Source of the DNA: Clostridia bacterium
GTDB lineage: Bacteria > Bacillota > Clostridia > UBA1381
DNA: 64,000 bases
Assembly: GCA_900751885.1 (NCBI GenBank)
Contig: CAADTH010000034.1
Coordinates: 193,955 to 257,954, forward strand
Direction: 5' to 3'
The notes beneath the pieces are model-generated. The model saw only the letters and a list, made by a program, of their open reading frames with translations, was not told where the DNA came from and searched no databases. This document shows positions 8,027 to 17,242 of the stretch, in pieces (positions within the stretch are counted from its first letter, which is position 1; each line of letters starts with the position of its first letter). The position numbers and the translations under genes are program-made.

Positions 8027-8977
8027 ATGATAGAAATGGAAAAGCCCAATATAGAATGTACGGAAATGAGCGCAGACGGACAATATGGGAAGTTTGTTGT
8101 AACACCGCTGGAGCGCGGTTATGGTACGACGCTTGGAAACTCTCTGCGCAGGATTTTACTTTCTTCTCTGCCGGGTGCAGCAGCAACTTCGATTAAAATT
8201 GAGGGAGTGCAGCATGAATTTTCTACCGTGCCGGGTGTAAAAGAAGATGTGACAGAGATTATCTTAAACATCAAAAAGCTGGCACTCAAACTGCATTCAG
8301 ATGGACCGAAAACCATTTATATTGATGCAAAAGGGCCGTGTGAAATCACAGCCGGTGACCTTAAGATAGATGCGGAAGTAGAAATTTTTAATCCTGATTT
8401 GCATATCGCTACGTTAAACAGTGATGCACACTTTTATGCAGAGATTACACTTTCCAAAGGACGTGGTTATATTTCTGCGGAAAAGAATAAACAGAATCTT
8501 CAGCCGGTAATTGGCGTGATTCCGGTAGATTCTATTTATACTCCGGTGAAAAAGGTGAACTATACGGTAGAAAATACACGTGTAGGTCAGTATACAGACA
8601 GAGAAACCCTGATGGTTGAGCTTTGGACAAACGGAACCATCAAGCCGGATGAAGCAGTCAGTTTAGCAGCGAAAATCATGAATGACCTGTTACGGCTCTT
8701 TGTAGACCTTTCTGATGATGCGAAGAATACAGAAATCATTGTAGAAAAGGAAGAGAGCAAGAAGGAGAAAGTGCTGGAAATGACGATTGAAGAACTCGAT
8801 CTTTCTGTGCGCTCCTACAATTGTCTCAAACGTGCTGGAATCAATACCGTAGAGGATTTGATCAACAAGACGGAAGAGGACATGATGAAGGTCAGAAATT
8901 TGGGAAGAAAATCGCTTGAAGAAGTTATAAACAAATTAAATGGATTAAACCTTTATCTGAAAAAAGAAGACGAGTAA
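8027..8977 (+). CDS. rpoA: DNA-directed RNA polymerase alpha subunit
   Basis: 316 residues. The N-terminal dimerisation domain (ERGYGTTLGNSLRRILLSS) and the C-terminal domain from about residue 250 (LDLSVRSYNCLKRAGINTVEDL), which contacts UP elements and activators, are both intact. ATG at 8027 follows AAAGGAGGGTTTGTTGA. Expression is tied to ribosomal proteins by the shared operon. Confidence 0.98.
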   Translation: MIEMEKPNIECTEMSADGQYGKFVVTPLERGYGTTLGNSLRRILLSSLPGAAATSIKIEGVQHEFSTVPGVKEDVTEIILNIKKLALKLHSDGPKTIYIDAKGPCEITAGDLKIDAEVEIFNPDLHIATLNSDAHFYAEITLSKGRGYISAEKNKQNLQPVIGVIPVDSIYTPVKKVNYTVENTRVGQYTDRETLMVELWTNGTIKPDEAVSLAAKIMNDLLRLFVDLSDDAKNTEIIVEKEESKKEKVLEMTIEELDLSVRSYNCLKRAGINTVEDLINKTEEDMMKVRNLGRKSLEEVINKLNGLNLYLKKEDE

Positions 8978-9017
8978 AATAAGCCCCGGGCTGGGGTGAA
9001 AACAAGGAGGTAATCGA

Positions 9018-9362
9018 ATGCCTGGAACAAGAAAGCTAAATTTGCCTACCGATCAGAGACGGGCAATGCTTCGCAATCTCGTTACAAGCTTCCTCGACAA
9101 TGGAAGAATTGAGACAACCCTGACAAGAGCGAAGGAAACAAGAAGCATGGCAGAGAAAATGATCACTCTCGGCAAAACAAATACACTGCATTCCCGCCGT
9201 CAGGCACTTGCATATATTACAAGTGAAGATGTGGTAACAAAGCTGTTTGAAGAGATTGCACCGAAGTATGCAGATCGCAACGGTGGTTACACACGAATCA
9301 TGCAGACAGGACCACGCCGTGGAGACGGCGCGCCAATGGCGATTTTAGAATTGGTTGACTAA
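9018..9362 (+). CDS. rplQ: 50S ribosomal protein L17
   Basis: 114 residues. Begins MPGTRKLNLPTDQRRAMLRNL and ends with RRGDGAPMAILELVD. Last gene of the alpha operon, followed at once by a strong terminator. The ECF transporter and truA genes that often follow rplQ in Firmicutes are absent here. Confidence 0.98.
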   Translation: MPGTRKLNLPTDQRRAMLRNLVTSFLDNGRIETTLTRAKETRSMAEKMITLGKTNTLHSRRQALAYITSEDVVTKLFEEIAPKYADRNGGYTRIMQTGPRRGDGAPMAILELVD

Positions 9363-9370
9363 GTTGAAAT

Positions 9371-9407
9371 AAAAAAACTGTTTCCCATTTGGGAAACAGT
9401 TTTTTTA
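9371..9407 (+). terminator. rho-independent terminator after rplQ
   Basis: AAAAAAACTGTTTCCC pairs perfectly with GGGAAACAGTTTTTTT across a 4-nt loop, ending in a T run. It closes the spc-alpha ribosomal operon. Confidence 0.93.
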
Positions 9408-9425
9408 TTTCTAAATATAAAGTAA

Positions 9426-9451
9426 AAAAGTGGAGCATACACTCCACTTTT
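9426..9451 (-). terminator. terminator after the DUF4097 gene
   Basis: AAAAGTGGAG and CTCCACTTTT pair around a 6-nt loop; read leftward the stem is followed by TTTTTTAC. It ends the leftward padR operon and faces the rplQ terminator. Confidence 0.8.
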
Positions 9452-9461
9452 ATTGAAAACC

Positions 9462-10523
9462 CTATTGAATAAATGCTACATCAATTTTTCCGTTCGAGGT
9501 GACAACAGATAATTTTTTATTTCCATTTGGCTTATTCATCAGGCTATTGTCCGCATTGGATGTCTTTGTGACAATGCTATACTCACTTAGTGCTCCAGCT
9601 ACCATACCGGAAATTGGTGAATTGGATGTTTTTAAGTTGATATCGTCCGATGAGAAGGTGTCAAAGGTAATGGCGCCATTGCTGGTATTGAAATCTACAA
9701 GTTTTGCTGCGTCACTTCTGGTAGAGGTGATTTTCGCATTACTTGTATCACAGATTAAGTCTTGTGCATGCGTATCAGTGAGAGTGATAGAAGCATTGGA
9801 AGCGCTTGCTTCTATGCGTCCGTCTGCTGACAATTGGTTGAAGGATATGGAAGAATTGCTTGTTTCGGAATAAATCGTATGGGCAGATAAGTTTTTAAAG
9901 GTTAGCGGAGCGTTTGTAGTAACTGCATGCAATTTATCGATAACAGCCACATCTTCAAAGCGTATGGCAGCATTTGTTGTTTTCCCAGTCAGATGATTGG
10001 TGTTTACATTTGAAACAGTGATAGCACCATTGGAAGTCGTTCCTGCCACATCGCCGAGGGAAGGAAAATCAGATATTGTAATGGTATTGTTCGAGGTGAC
10101 GAGCTGTAATCCCTCTTTATAGGTGGAAGGCAGTTCGATTATCATCTGGTTTTGCAGAGAAGAGATTCCATTTAAAAAGCTAAAAGAGATATATTGGTAC
10201 CATTTTTTTGTATTTTGGTATTCCATTTCAAACACAGGACTACTGTCGGAGATGGTATATGTCTCATATTTATTTTCATAATAAGTAATGTGCATCTGTT
10301 CATCCTTTGACGGTTTTACGATAATCGGCGTATTTTTCGTTTCCGTATAAATCTGTGCAAAATCCACGATTTCACGAGTATAGCTTTTGGCAGTATACTC
10401 TGGCATTGGGTCAAGCTTCATGATGTCAAATTGAACCAAAAGCATGGCGCAAAAACACAGAATTAGTCCGCCAGTTATAAGTGCGCCTCCGCACCATAGT
10501 GCTATTTTTGTCATACGTTTCAT
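9462..10523 (-). CDS. DUF4097-type beta-strand repeat membrane protein
   Basis: 353 residues. One N-terminal membrane segment (about residues 8-31), then an extracytoplasmic region made of repeated short beta units (TSNGAITV, TTNAAIRF, TSNSSISF, TSNAKITS and so on), the pattern of DUF4097/LiaG-like proteins. Function unknown; relatives are linked to envelope stress. It overlaps the DUF1700 gene by 4 bp (ATGA) and belongs to the PadR operon. Confidence 0.85.
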   Translation of the reverse strand: MKRMTKIALWCGGALITGGLILCFCAMLLVQFDIMKLDPMPEYTAKSYTREIVDFAQIYTETKNTPIIVKPSKDEQMHITYYENKYETYTISDSSPVFEMEYQNTKKWYQYISFSFLNGISSLQNQMIIELPSTYKEGLQLVTSNNTITISDFPSLGDVAGTTSNGAITVSNVNTNHLTGKTTNAAIRFEDVAVIDKLHAVTTNAPLTFKNLSAHTIYSETSNSSISFNQLSADGRIEASASNASITLTDTHAQDLICDTSNAKITSTRSDAAKLVDFNTSNGAITFDTFSSDDINLKTSNSPISGMVAGALSEYSIVTKTSNADNSLMNKPNGNKKLSVVTSNGKIDVAFIQ

Positions 10524-11101
10524 ATTGTATCAGCCACCTTTCTAAATAGCTTCGAAATCATCGCAGTGCTGTATTTTGTAAGAAAAATCAATCCGCGACT
10601 GAGTTTGATACAACCCAGCAGAATAAACAGTCCGATTCCGCAAAGTCCAAGCCCTGCACCCAATTGAAACACAGCAGATGGCACATTGTGAGTAAGTAAG
10701 AAAAACGCAGTTAAAATACAGAATGGCAAAGAAATGATACAGCCAATTGCCGCCGCAAATAAGCTGATTGCAACTGCCCAAATAGAGATGTATAGGCAAA
10801 GCAGAGTCACAGCCAGTGAAATCGCGATCGGTCCCCAAATAATACACGTCGCGGCAAGCGTTACAGCAAGCCATGTTTTTTTTCGTTTCGCTGGTATATC
10901 TGCGTTTTGAGATTCATTGATAATTTTGTGCGCAATGGCATTCACATCCTCCAGCGTTGCAACTGCATCCTCCTCTGTCAAACCACTTTCGATATGGTCA
11001 TCAATCAATTCCTCATAAAAATCATGTGCTTTCTGCCTCTCTCTCATAGGTACGTGTGAAAGTAAAGAATCTAACGTCTTTAAAAATTCACGTTTTGTCA
11101 T
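10520..11101 (-). CDS. DUF1700 (HAAS domain) membrane protein
   Basis: 193 residues. The N-terminal ~80 residues form the helical HAAS signalling domain (TKREFLKTLDSLLSH...YEELIDDHIESG), followed by several hydrophobic segments. Start at 11101 (MTKREF) is preferred because this is where the family begins; a longer reading only runs into padR. It overlaps padR by 14 bp. PadR-DUF1700-DUF4097 is a recurrent Firmicutes trio, probably an envelope-sensing unit; that role is inferred. Confidence 0.85.
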   Translation of the reverse strand: MTKREFLKTLDSLLSHVPMRERQKAHDFYEELIDDHIESGLTEEDAVATLEDVNAIAHKIINESQNADIPAKRKKTWLAVTLAATCIIWGPIAISLAVTLLCLYISIWAVAISLFAAAIGCIISLPFCILTAFFLLTHNVPSAVFQLGAGLGLCGIGLFILLGCIKLSRGLIFLTKYSTAMISKLFRKVADTI

Positions 11102-11414
11102 GGTATTCTTCCTCCCCTGTAATAAAATAATAGATTCGCATGATATCGTCCCATCCATCCAAAAATTCTTGGATTCGCTGGATACCGGACTCTGTAATTT
11201 TATAATATTTCCGAAGCCTTCCTCCATGCTCCAGAGAATACGTCGTCAAGCAGTTGTTTCCCTCTAAGCGTTTTAATATGGGGTACAGTGTAGACTCTGA
11301 GATTGCGACGCAAGAAGAAATATCCTTTATCAGCTGGTATCCATAGGAATCTTTTCGTTTTAGGACGGCAAGTACGCAAATTTCAAGCAATCCCTTTTTT
11401 AGTTGTACATCCAT
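11088..11414 (-). CDS. PadR-family transcriptional regulator
   Basis: 108 residues. Winged helix-turn-helix with the PadR hallmarks KGLLEICVLAVLKRKDSYGYQLI and ESTLYPILKRLEGNNCL. Such regulators usually repress their own operon. First gene of the leftward operon; GTAGGAGGTATTGG precedes its ATG. Confidence 0.93.
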   Translation of the reverse strand: MDVQLKKGLLEICVLAVLKRKDSYGYQLIKDISSCVAISESTLYPILKRLEGNNCLTTYSLEHGGRLRKYYKITESGIQRIQEFLDGWDDIMRIYYFITGEEEYHDKT

Positions 11415-11437
11415 TCCAATACCTCCTACTACAATAT

Positions 11438-11466
11438 ATCATACATTGCATAGTATTGTTTGTCAA
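11438..11466 (-). promoter_or_regulatory. promoter of the padR operon
   Basis: Read leftward: TTGACA (11461-11466), 17-bp spacer, TATGAT (11438-11443). An imperfect dyad (TACTACAAT...ATTG..ATAGTA, about 11427-11455) covers the -10 and spacer and could be the PadR operator; that is inference. Confidence 0.8.
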
Positions 11467-11584
11467 GTGAAATTTGTAAAAATTTTATTTTAAAATGCGC
11501 CCCATTTAAAAAAAATGATTTTGGGGATACTGAAATTAGGAGTAAGACTTTTTTGAAAAACAACAGAGAAAAGAGGAACAAAAG

Positions 11585-12835
11585 TTGACAAAAATTGTAG
11601 TGGAAAACAGCGAAGCGCTTCATGGAACAGTAAGGGTCAGCGGCTCAAAAAATTCTGCACTGCCGGTTTTGGCGGCAACAATTCTCTCAGGGGGGAAAAA
11701 CCGCATCGAACAGCTTCCCAAGCTGAGTGATATCACAATTATGTATGAGCTTTTAGATAGTATTGGCGCACGGGTAGATTTAGACGGACACGGCGCATGG
11801 GTTGACTGTGGTCGTATTAAAAATGATACGGCTCCCTATGAGCTGGTGAGTAAAATGAGGGGGTCATTTTTGCTCGCGGGACCACTTTTGGCGCGGCATG
11901 GACATACGCGCATCAGCCTGCCGGGCGGCTGTCCGATTGGTACACGTCCAATTGATTTGCATTTAAAGGGATTTGAGGCAATGGGTGCAGAAATTACGCA
12001 GGGACATGGATATATCGACGTGGTGGGACCAGAGCTTCATGGGGCGAAGATTTATTTGGATTTTCCAAGTGTGGGAGCAACAGAGAATATCATGATGGCA
12101 GCCGTGCTTGCCGAGGGGGAAACCATTTTAGAGAATGTTGCTGTTGAACCGGAAATCGTTGATTTGGCTGAATTTTTAAAGTCTATGGGAGCGAAAATAA
12201 CAGGAGCAGGGACGGATAATATAAGAATCACGGGCGTACCGGAGCTTCATCCGGCGAATCATAAAATTATACCGGATCGAATCGAAGCAGGGACATATAT
12301 GGTCGCTATTGCAATGACACATGGAAACGCAATAATACAGAATGTAAACCCAGCCGCGCTCACACCGATTACAGCAAAGCTGAGGGAAATCGGAGTCACG
12401 ATACAAGAGGGAGACGAGTGTATTATGCTGGATGCGCAGGGGGAGCTGAAGCCGGCGGACGTCAAGACGCTTCCATTCCCAGGCTTTCCAACGGACATGC
12501 AGGCTCCGTTTACCTCTCTCATGTCTATGATAGAGGGAACGAGCATTATTGTAGAGACAGTATTTGAAAATCGATTTTTGCACGTGGCAGAGCTCAATCG
12601 AATGGGGACAAAAATCAAAATAGATGGGCGTACTGCTGTCATTGACGGTGGACATCCCTTGATGGGGGCACAGGTAAAAGCGACAGACCTTCGTGCCGGT
12701 GCGGCGTTGGTGTTGGCAGGGTTGATAGCCACAGGGGACACAGAAATAAAAGAGATTGAGCATATTGACCGCGGTTATGAGGATATTGTAGGAAAGCTTC
12801 AGAAAATGGGTGCAAGAATAGAGCGCATCCAGTAA
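11585..12835 (+). CDS. murA: UDP-N-acetylglucosamine 1-carboxyvinyltransferase
   Basis: 416 residues. First committed step of peptidoglycan synthesis: moves enolpyruvate from PEP to UDP-GlcNAc. Active-site Cys is C116 in LPGGCPIGTRPIDLH, so a fosfomycin-sensitive type of site is expected; K22 and N23 are in SGSKNSALP. TTG start at 11585 after GAGGAACAAAAG. Followed by a terminator. Confidence 0.97.
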   Translation: MTKIVVENSEALHGTVRVSGSKNSALPVLAATILSGGKNRIEQLPKLSDITIMYELLDSIGARVDLDGHGAWVDCGRIKNDTAPYELVSKMRGSFLLAGPLLARHGHTRISLPGGCPIGTRPIDLHLKGFEAMGAEITQGHGYIDVVGPELHGAKIYLDFPSVGATENIMMAAVLAEGETILENVAVEPEIVDLAEFLKSMGAKITGAGTDNIRITGVPELHPANHKIIPDRIEAGTYMVAIAMTHGNAIIQNVNPAALTPITAKLREIGVTIQEGDECIMLDAQGELKPADVKTLPFPGFPTDMQAPFTSLMSMIEGTSIIVETVFENRFLHVAELNRMGTKIKIDGRTAVIDGGHPLMGAQVKATDLRAGAALVLAGLIATGDTEIKEIEHIDRGYEDIVGKLQKMGARIERIQ

Positions 12836-12836
12836 G

Positions 12837-12860
12837 AGCAGGGATACCCCTGCTTTTTTT
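12837..12860 (+). terminator. terminator after murA
   Basis: AGCAGGG-ATAC-CCCTGCT stem-loop followed by TTTTTT. Confidence 0.88.
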
Positions 12861-13046
12861 CGTGGAGAAAGGATGGTGATAATGAAACAAGGGATGAGGA
12901 AATGGGGACAATAAAATAAGACGATAGGCATAACAGCCAGTTCAATAGGAGTCGCTTAGTTGATATAAAAATCTATAAAATCTTAATAAATTATTCAAAA
13001 TGAATCGGTAAATTTGTTTTATAATAAAGAAAAAGGAGGAATTTTT

Positions 13047-13607
13047 ATGAATTTTATTTGGATATATATCAGCGCAATGATTCCCTATATGTTGCTTGTC
13101 CTGCCATTCTTTCTGATTGGAAGAGCGGTGATGCTTTTTTATTTACATAAAAAGGGACGAAAAACAAGGATACTTCATGAATTGGGACTTTTGGCATTTG
13201 CATTGTTTTTAACAGGACTATTGTCGCAGACCATTTCTCCCACGTTTGGATTTAAGCCGGAAATTCAAGGATCGGTCAGCCTTATTCCATTTCAAGGCAT
13301 CATAGATATTACATCAGACGGCGTGTCGGAATTTTCTCTTGTCAATGTTTTGGGAAATATCTGCATGTTTGTGCCAATCGGCTTTTTCATTCCGCTTTTG
13401 TGGAGGCAAAGAGGATGGAAGGTTGTGCTGTATGGCTTTTGCCTATCCGCGTTCATTGAATTTTGCCAGTTGTTTTTGATTCGGGCGACAGATATTGATG
13501 ATTTGATTTTGAATACGCTTGGAACAGCGGCTGGACTTTTTATCTATTCTCTCTTTTCCGTTATTGTAAGAGGTGGTATCCGCTTGTTTCGCCTGCAGGA
13601 CAAGTAA
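13047..13607 (+). CDS. VanZ-like membrane protein
   Basis: 186 residues with about five hydrophobic segments. Motifs SLIPFQGI, NVLGNICMFVPIGFFIPLLW and FIEFCQLF...TDIDDLILNTLGTAAG are those of the VanZ-like family (members are linked to glycopeptide resistance or simply of unknown role). ATG at 13047 follows AAAAGGAGGAATTTTT; a TATAAT lies at 13020. No resistance cluster surrounds it, so the role is unknown. Confidence 0.85.
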   Translation: MNFIWIYISAMIPYMLLVLPFFLIGRAVMLFYLHKKGRKTRILHELGLLAFALFLTGLLSQTISPTFGFKPEIQGSVSLIPFQGIIDITSDGVSEFSLVNVLGNICMFVPIGFFIPLLWRQRGWKVVLYGFCLSAFIEFCQLFLIRATDIDDLILNTLGTAAGLFIYSLFSVIVRGGIRLFRLQDK

Positions 13608-13768
13608 GCTATTTTTTGTACAGGAAAGAATTTCACCCTTTTTCTTTTTGACGCTTTTATGATATACTTATCTATAGAAGCGTTTCTTTCTGTATAGTAA
13701 GAAAATAGGGAAACCGCAATCAATAAACGATACGATTATATGAAAACAAACGAAAAAGGAGGGGTTCG

Positions 13769-16700
13769 ATGCGTTTTAAGCTTGTGCGCGGCCGCGCGGG
13801 GACAGGGAAGAGCACATATTGCCTACGCGAAATGAAATATATTGCGGAGCAGACAAAAAGCAAGGTAATTATGCTGGTGCCTGAGCAGTTTTCGTACGCG
13901 GCGGAAAAACGGCTGGTGCTTGCGCTCGGCGGAGCAGGCATCAATGGCTGTGAGGTAATGACCTTCAGCCGGCTTGCGCATCGGGCACTTTCCGAGGATA
14001 ACCTTCCTGACTATATGAAGCCGGCGGGCAAGCAGGTGCTTTTGTATCAGGCAGTGGAGGAAGCCGCGAAAGAAAACAATGTCTTTTCAAAAAGCATGGA
14101 TAAGCCAGGCTTTTTGGATATTATGTCAGACTTGATTTCCGAGATGAAGCGCTATGGGATTCCCGCGCAGACGCTGTTAGACTGCACAGGGGAGATGGAG
14201 GATGGAATGCTTCGCCGAAAGCTTGATGCAATCGCTCGGATCTATCAGAGATATACCGAGCTGATTGACCAGGGATTTTTGGACAGTGAAGACGATATGG
14301 AGCGCCTGGCAGAAAAGATTCGCTCGGAACAGTCCTTTGCCGATACGTATTTCTGGGTGGATGAATTTTCAGACTTTCTTCCACAGCACTACCGCGTCCT
14401 TTCCGCGCTGATAGAGACATCTATGGGCGTCACGGTCAGCCTATGTATAGATGAGAGCGAAGATACAGAGGGCATTTTTGCACCGTGTGTGAAGAGTGCA
14501 TATCGGTTGAAACAGACAGCCGGAGAGGTCGGCTGTGTATGCAGTGAGGATGTGGTGCTCAAGGAAAAAAGACGGTTCCAAAGTCCTGAGCTTGCACATT
14601 TGGAGAAGTATTGGGGACAGAGTGCTCCAGGCATATATCCACAGCCAACAGAGGATATCTCCTTTTTTACCGCAAAGGATTTGTATGGGGAAGTAGAGCG
14701 GACTGCGGAGGAGATTTGGCGGCTGGTTCGTGAAAAGGGATACCGATTTGAGGATATCGGTGTCTTGTGCGGAGAGATGGACAGCTATTACCATATCATC
14801 GAGGCAGTCTTTTCTGCATATGGCATCCCTTATTTTACAGACAGAAAGACAGCAGTGACGGATCATCCGATTATCATGCTCGTTCTGTCTATTTTTGATG
14901 TGCTCAGTGAAAACTGGAGCTATGAAAGCGTATTTCGGTATCTGCGCACTGGCTTCACCAATTTGACCCAAGAGGAGACTGACCTTCTGGAGAACCATGT
15001 TCTGGCAACAGGAATCCGCGGCAAACGTGCATGGCTTTCGGATAAGCCGTGGGAGGCGTCTGGCGGCGGAGTGTTTGACAATGTATATCATGAGGACACA
15101 GACGTACAGGAAACTGTGGTTGACGAGATTCGAAGAAAAGTGATTGCGCCGTTTGTCACATTTCAGGAGGGACTCAAGCGGAGAAAAACGGTCGGAGAGC
15201 TTTGCCAGGCGTTGTTTGCATTTTTAGAGGAGGGAATTGATCTGCCGAACTGTCTGGATCAATACGTCAAGGAGTTTATCAGAAAAAACAAGCTTGATTT
15301 GGCAGACCAATTTCGGCAGATATGGAATATCCTCATGGATGTGCTCGACCAGCTCTATACAGTGATTGGGCAGGAGCCATGCGGACTGCAACGATTTGGT
15401 GTTTTGCTTCGGACTGCGCTTTCCCAGTATGAAATTGGAATCATTCCATCGAGCATCGACCAGGTGACGCTCGGCACAGTAGAGAGAAGCCGCGGCGGGG
15501 CGTATAAGGCGTTGTTTTTGATTGGAGCGGCATATGGGAGCATTCCGGCGGCAGGGGGGAAGGAGGGAATTCTCTCTGACGCGGACCGAAGCCGCCTCAT
15601 GAAGGATGGGATAGAGGTTGCGCCGGATACCAGAACACGTATTTTCGAGCAGCAGCACAAGGTCTACCAGGCAGTCACGTCTGCGTCCGAACAGCTTTTT
15701 ATCAGCTGTCCGGCGGCAGACCCACAGGGCAATACCAAACGTCCGGCACAGTTGGTTTTGGATATCAGGCGTATGTTTCCAAAGCTTCGTGAGAGTGACA
15801 ACCTCATCGAGACGCCGAACCAGGAGCTTTCCCATATTTCAACGCCTGCAACGACCTTTAACCGTATGATTGGCGTTCTCACAAAACAAGGGGTTTACCA
15901 TCCGCTTTGGGACGTCGTGTATGACTGGTATGAACAAAATTCCTTCTGGCGTGATAAGCTGGAAATCATCGACGCGGCGCGGCGGTATAAAAAAACGCAG
16001 TCAGTCATCGACAAACACAATATCCATCATGTATATGGAAATGATACCATTTACAGCACAAGCCGTTTGGAGACATACACCAAGTGCCAATATATGTACT
16101 TTGTCAAATATGGCTTGCGCGCAAAAGAGAGGCAAATTTGGCAGGTACACACGTTTGACATTGGGACGCTCATGCACTATCTCATCCGGCAGTTTTGTGT
16201 GCGGATAGAAGACGGGGCAAAAACCCTGCCTGAAATCAAGCAGGCATGGCGCAGCGCAGATGAGCATACGTGCCAGTCACTCTTGGAGGAATTGGTCAGC
16301 GAGGCAAAAGAGAAAATTTTGTCTGTTGAAGACTATGGTCAGGGGCGTGTGAAATTTCTGCTCAGACAAATCGAGCGGACACTCAGGCGCTCCGCAGAGT
16401 TGATTCGCAAAAGCATAGAAGGAGGAGAATTCGCTCCGGTCGGATATGAACAGGAGTTCGCGGATTTCAGGCTTCAGTCAGAGGACGGCAGGGCAGTACG
16501 CCTTCGCGGAATCATCGACCGGATTGATATTCTGGAAACAGAAGAAAAAGCCTATATCCGTATCATCGATTATAAATCAGGAAGTAAACGGTTCAGTATC
16601 ACCAACCTGTATCACCAGCTGGATTTACAGCTTGCGGTTTACGCCCAGGCGGCGGTATCCCTGTATCAGACAGGACACCTCACTGGGACAGGGGAGAAGC

Positions 16701-17242
16701 CTGTGGAGATTGCAGGGATTTTATACAACCGCCTGACAGACCCGATGGTCGCATCGGACGGACCAATCAGCCTGGAGGACTTAAAAGCAAAAATGCAGGC
16801 AGAGATGAAGCTCGACGGGATTTTGCTGGATGATGCGCGCATACTGGGACTGATGGACCGCTCTATTCAGGATTCGGACAAGCTTCAGGGCGTGAGTGGA
16901 TTTTTGCCGGTGGCTGCAAATAAGGATGGCACGCCGAGAAAGTCAAGTCAGCTGGTATCAAAGGAGAACCTCGGTGGGCTGATGAGCTATATCGACCGGA
17001 CTGTTTTGGATATCGACCAAGCTGTGCAAAACGGTGAAATCAGGATGAATCCATATAAGGGGACAAGCGTCCGTCCCCCGTGTGAATTCTGCCCATATGG
17101 GGAGATTTGTCTGTTTGACGGCGCTGGATACCGGAAGCTGAAAAAGGTTGGACGCGATGTATGGGAGAAAATGAGGGAAGGGGGAAAAGACAATGCCGTG
17201 GACCGAGGACCAGCAAAAGGCAATCTGGACGAGGAATTGTAA
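13769..17242 (+). CDS. addB: ATP-dependent helicase/nuclease AddB
   Basis: 1157 residues. AddAB processes double-strand breaks for RecA loading and replaces RecBCD in most Firmicutes. Seen: Walker A GRAGTGKS near residues 8-16, inactive-helicase-like body, C-terminal nuclease motif RIIDYKSGSKRF, and iron-sulfur cysteines (one in YTKCQYMYFVKYGL, three in PPCEFCPYGEICLF). ATG follows AAAGGAGGGGTTCG. It overlaps addA by 50 bp. Confidence 0.97.
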   Translation: MRFKLVRGRAGTGKSTYCLREMKYIAEQTKSKVIMLVPEQFSYAAEKRLVLALGGAGINGCEVMTFSRLAHRALSEDNLPDYMKPAGKQVLLYQAVEEAAKENNVFSKSMDKPGFLDIMSDLISEMKRYGIPAQTLLDCTGEMEDGMLRRKLDAIARIYQRYTELIDQGFLDSEDDMERLAEKIRSEQSFADTYFWVDEFSDFLPQHYRVLSALIETSMGVTVSLCIDESEDTEGIFAPCVKSAYRLKQTAGEVGCVCSEDVVLKEKRRFQSPELAHLEKYWGQSAPGIYPQPTEDISFFTAKDLYGEVERTAEEIWRLVREKGYRFEDIGVLCGEMDSYYHIIEAVFSAYGIPYFTDRKTAVTDHPIIMLVLSIFDVLSENWSYESVFRYLRTGFTNLTQEETDLLENHVLATGIRGKRAWLSDKPWEASGGGVFDNVYHEDTDVQETVVDEIRRKVIAPFVTFQEGLKRRKTVGELCQALFAFLEEGIDLPNCLDQYVKEFIRKNKLDLADQFRQIWNILMDVLDQLYTVIGQEPCGLQRFGVLLRTALSQYEIGIIPSSIDQVTLGTVERSRGGAYKALFLIGAAYGSIPAAGGKEGILSDADRSRLMKDGIEVAPDTRTRIFEQQHKVYQAVTSASEQLFISCPAADPQGNTKRPAQLVLDIRRMFPKLRESDNLIETPNQELSHISTPATTFNRMIGVLTKQGVYHPLWDVVYDWYEQNSFWRDKLEIIDAARRYKKTQSVIDKHNIHHVYGNDTIYSTSRLETYTKCQYMYFVKYGLRAKERQIWQVHTFDIGTLMHYLIRQFCVRIEDGAKTLPEIKQAWRSADEHTCQSLLEELVSEAKEKILSVEDYGQGRVKFLLRQIERTLRRSAELIRKSIEGGEFAPVGYEQEFADFRLQSEDGRAVRLRGIIDRIDILETEEKAYIRIIDYKSGSKRFSITNLYHQLDLQLAVYAQAAVSLYQTGHLTGTGEKPVEIAGILYNRLTDPMVASDGPISLEDLKAKMQAEMKLDGILLDDARILGLMDRSIQDSDKLQGVSGFLPVAANKDGTPRKSSQLVSKENLGGLMSYIDRTVLDIDQAVQNGEIRMNPYKGTSVRPPCEFCPYGEICLFDGAGYRKLKKVGRDVWEKMREGGKDNAVDRGPAKGNLDEEL

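Noticed and set aside
13014..13046. Upstream start for the VanZ-like gene
   Set aside because: It overlaps the TATAAT at 13020 and lacks a ribosome binding site; ATG 13047 has AAAAGGAGGA at good spacing.
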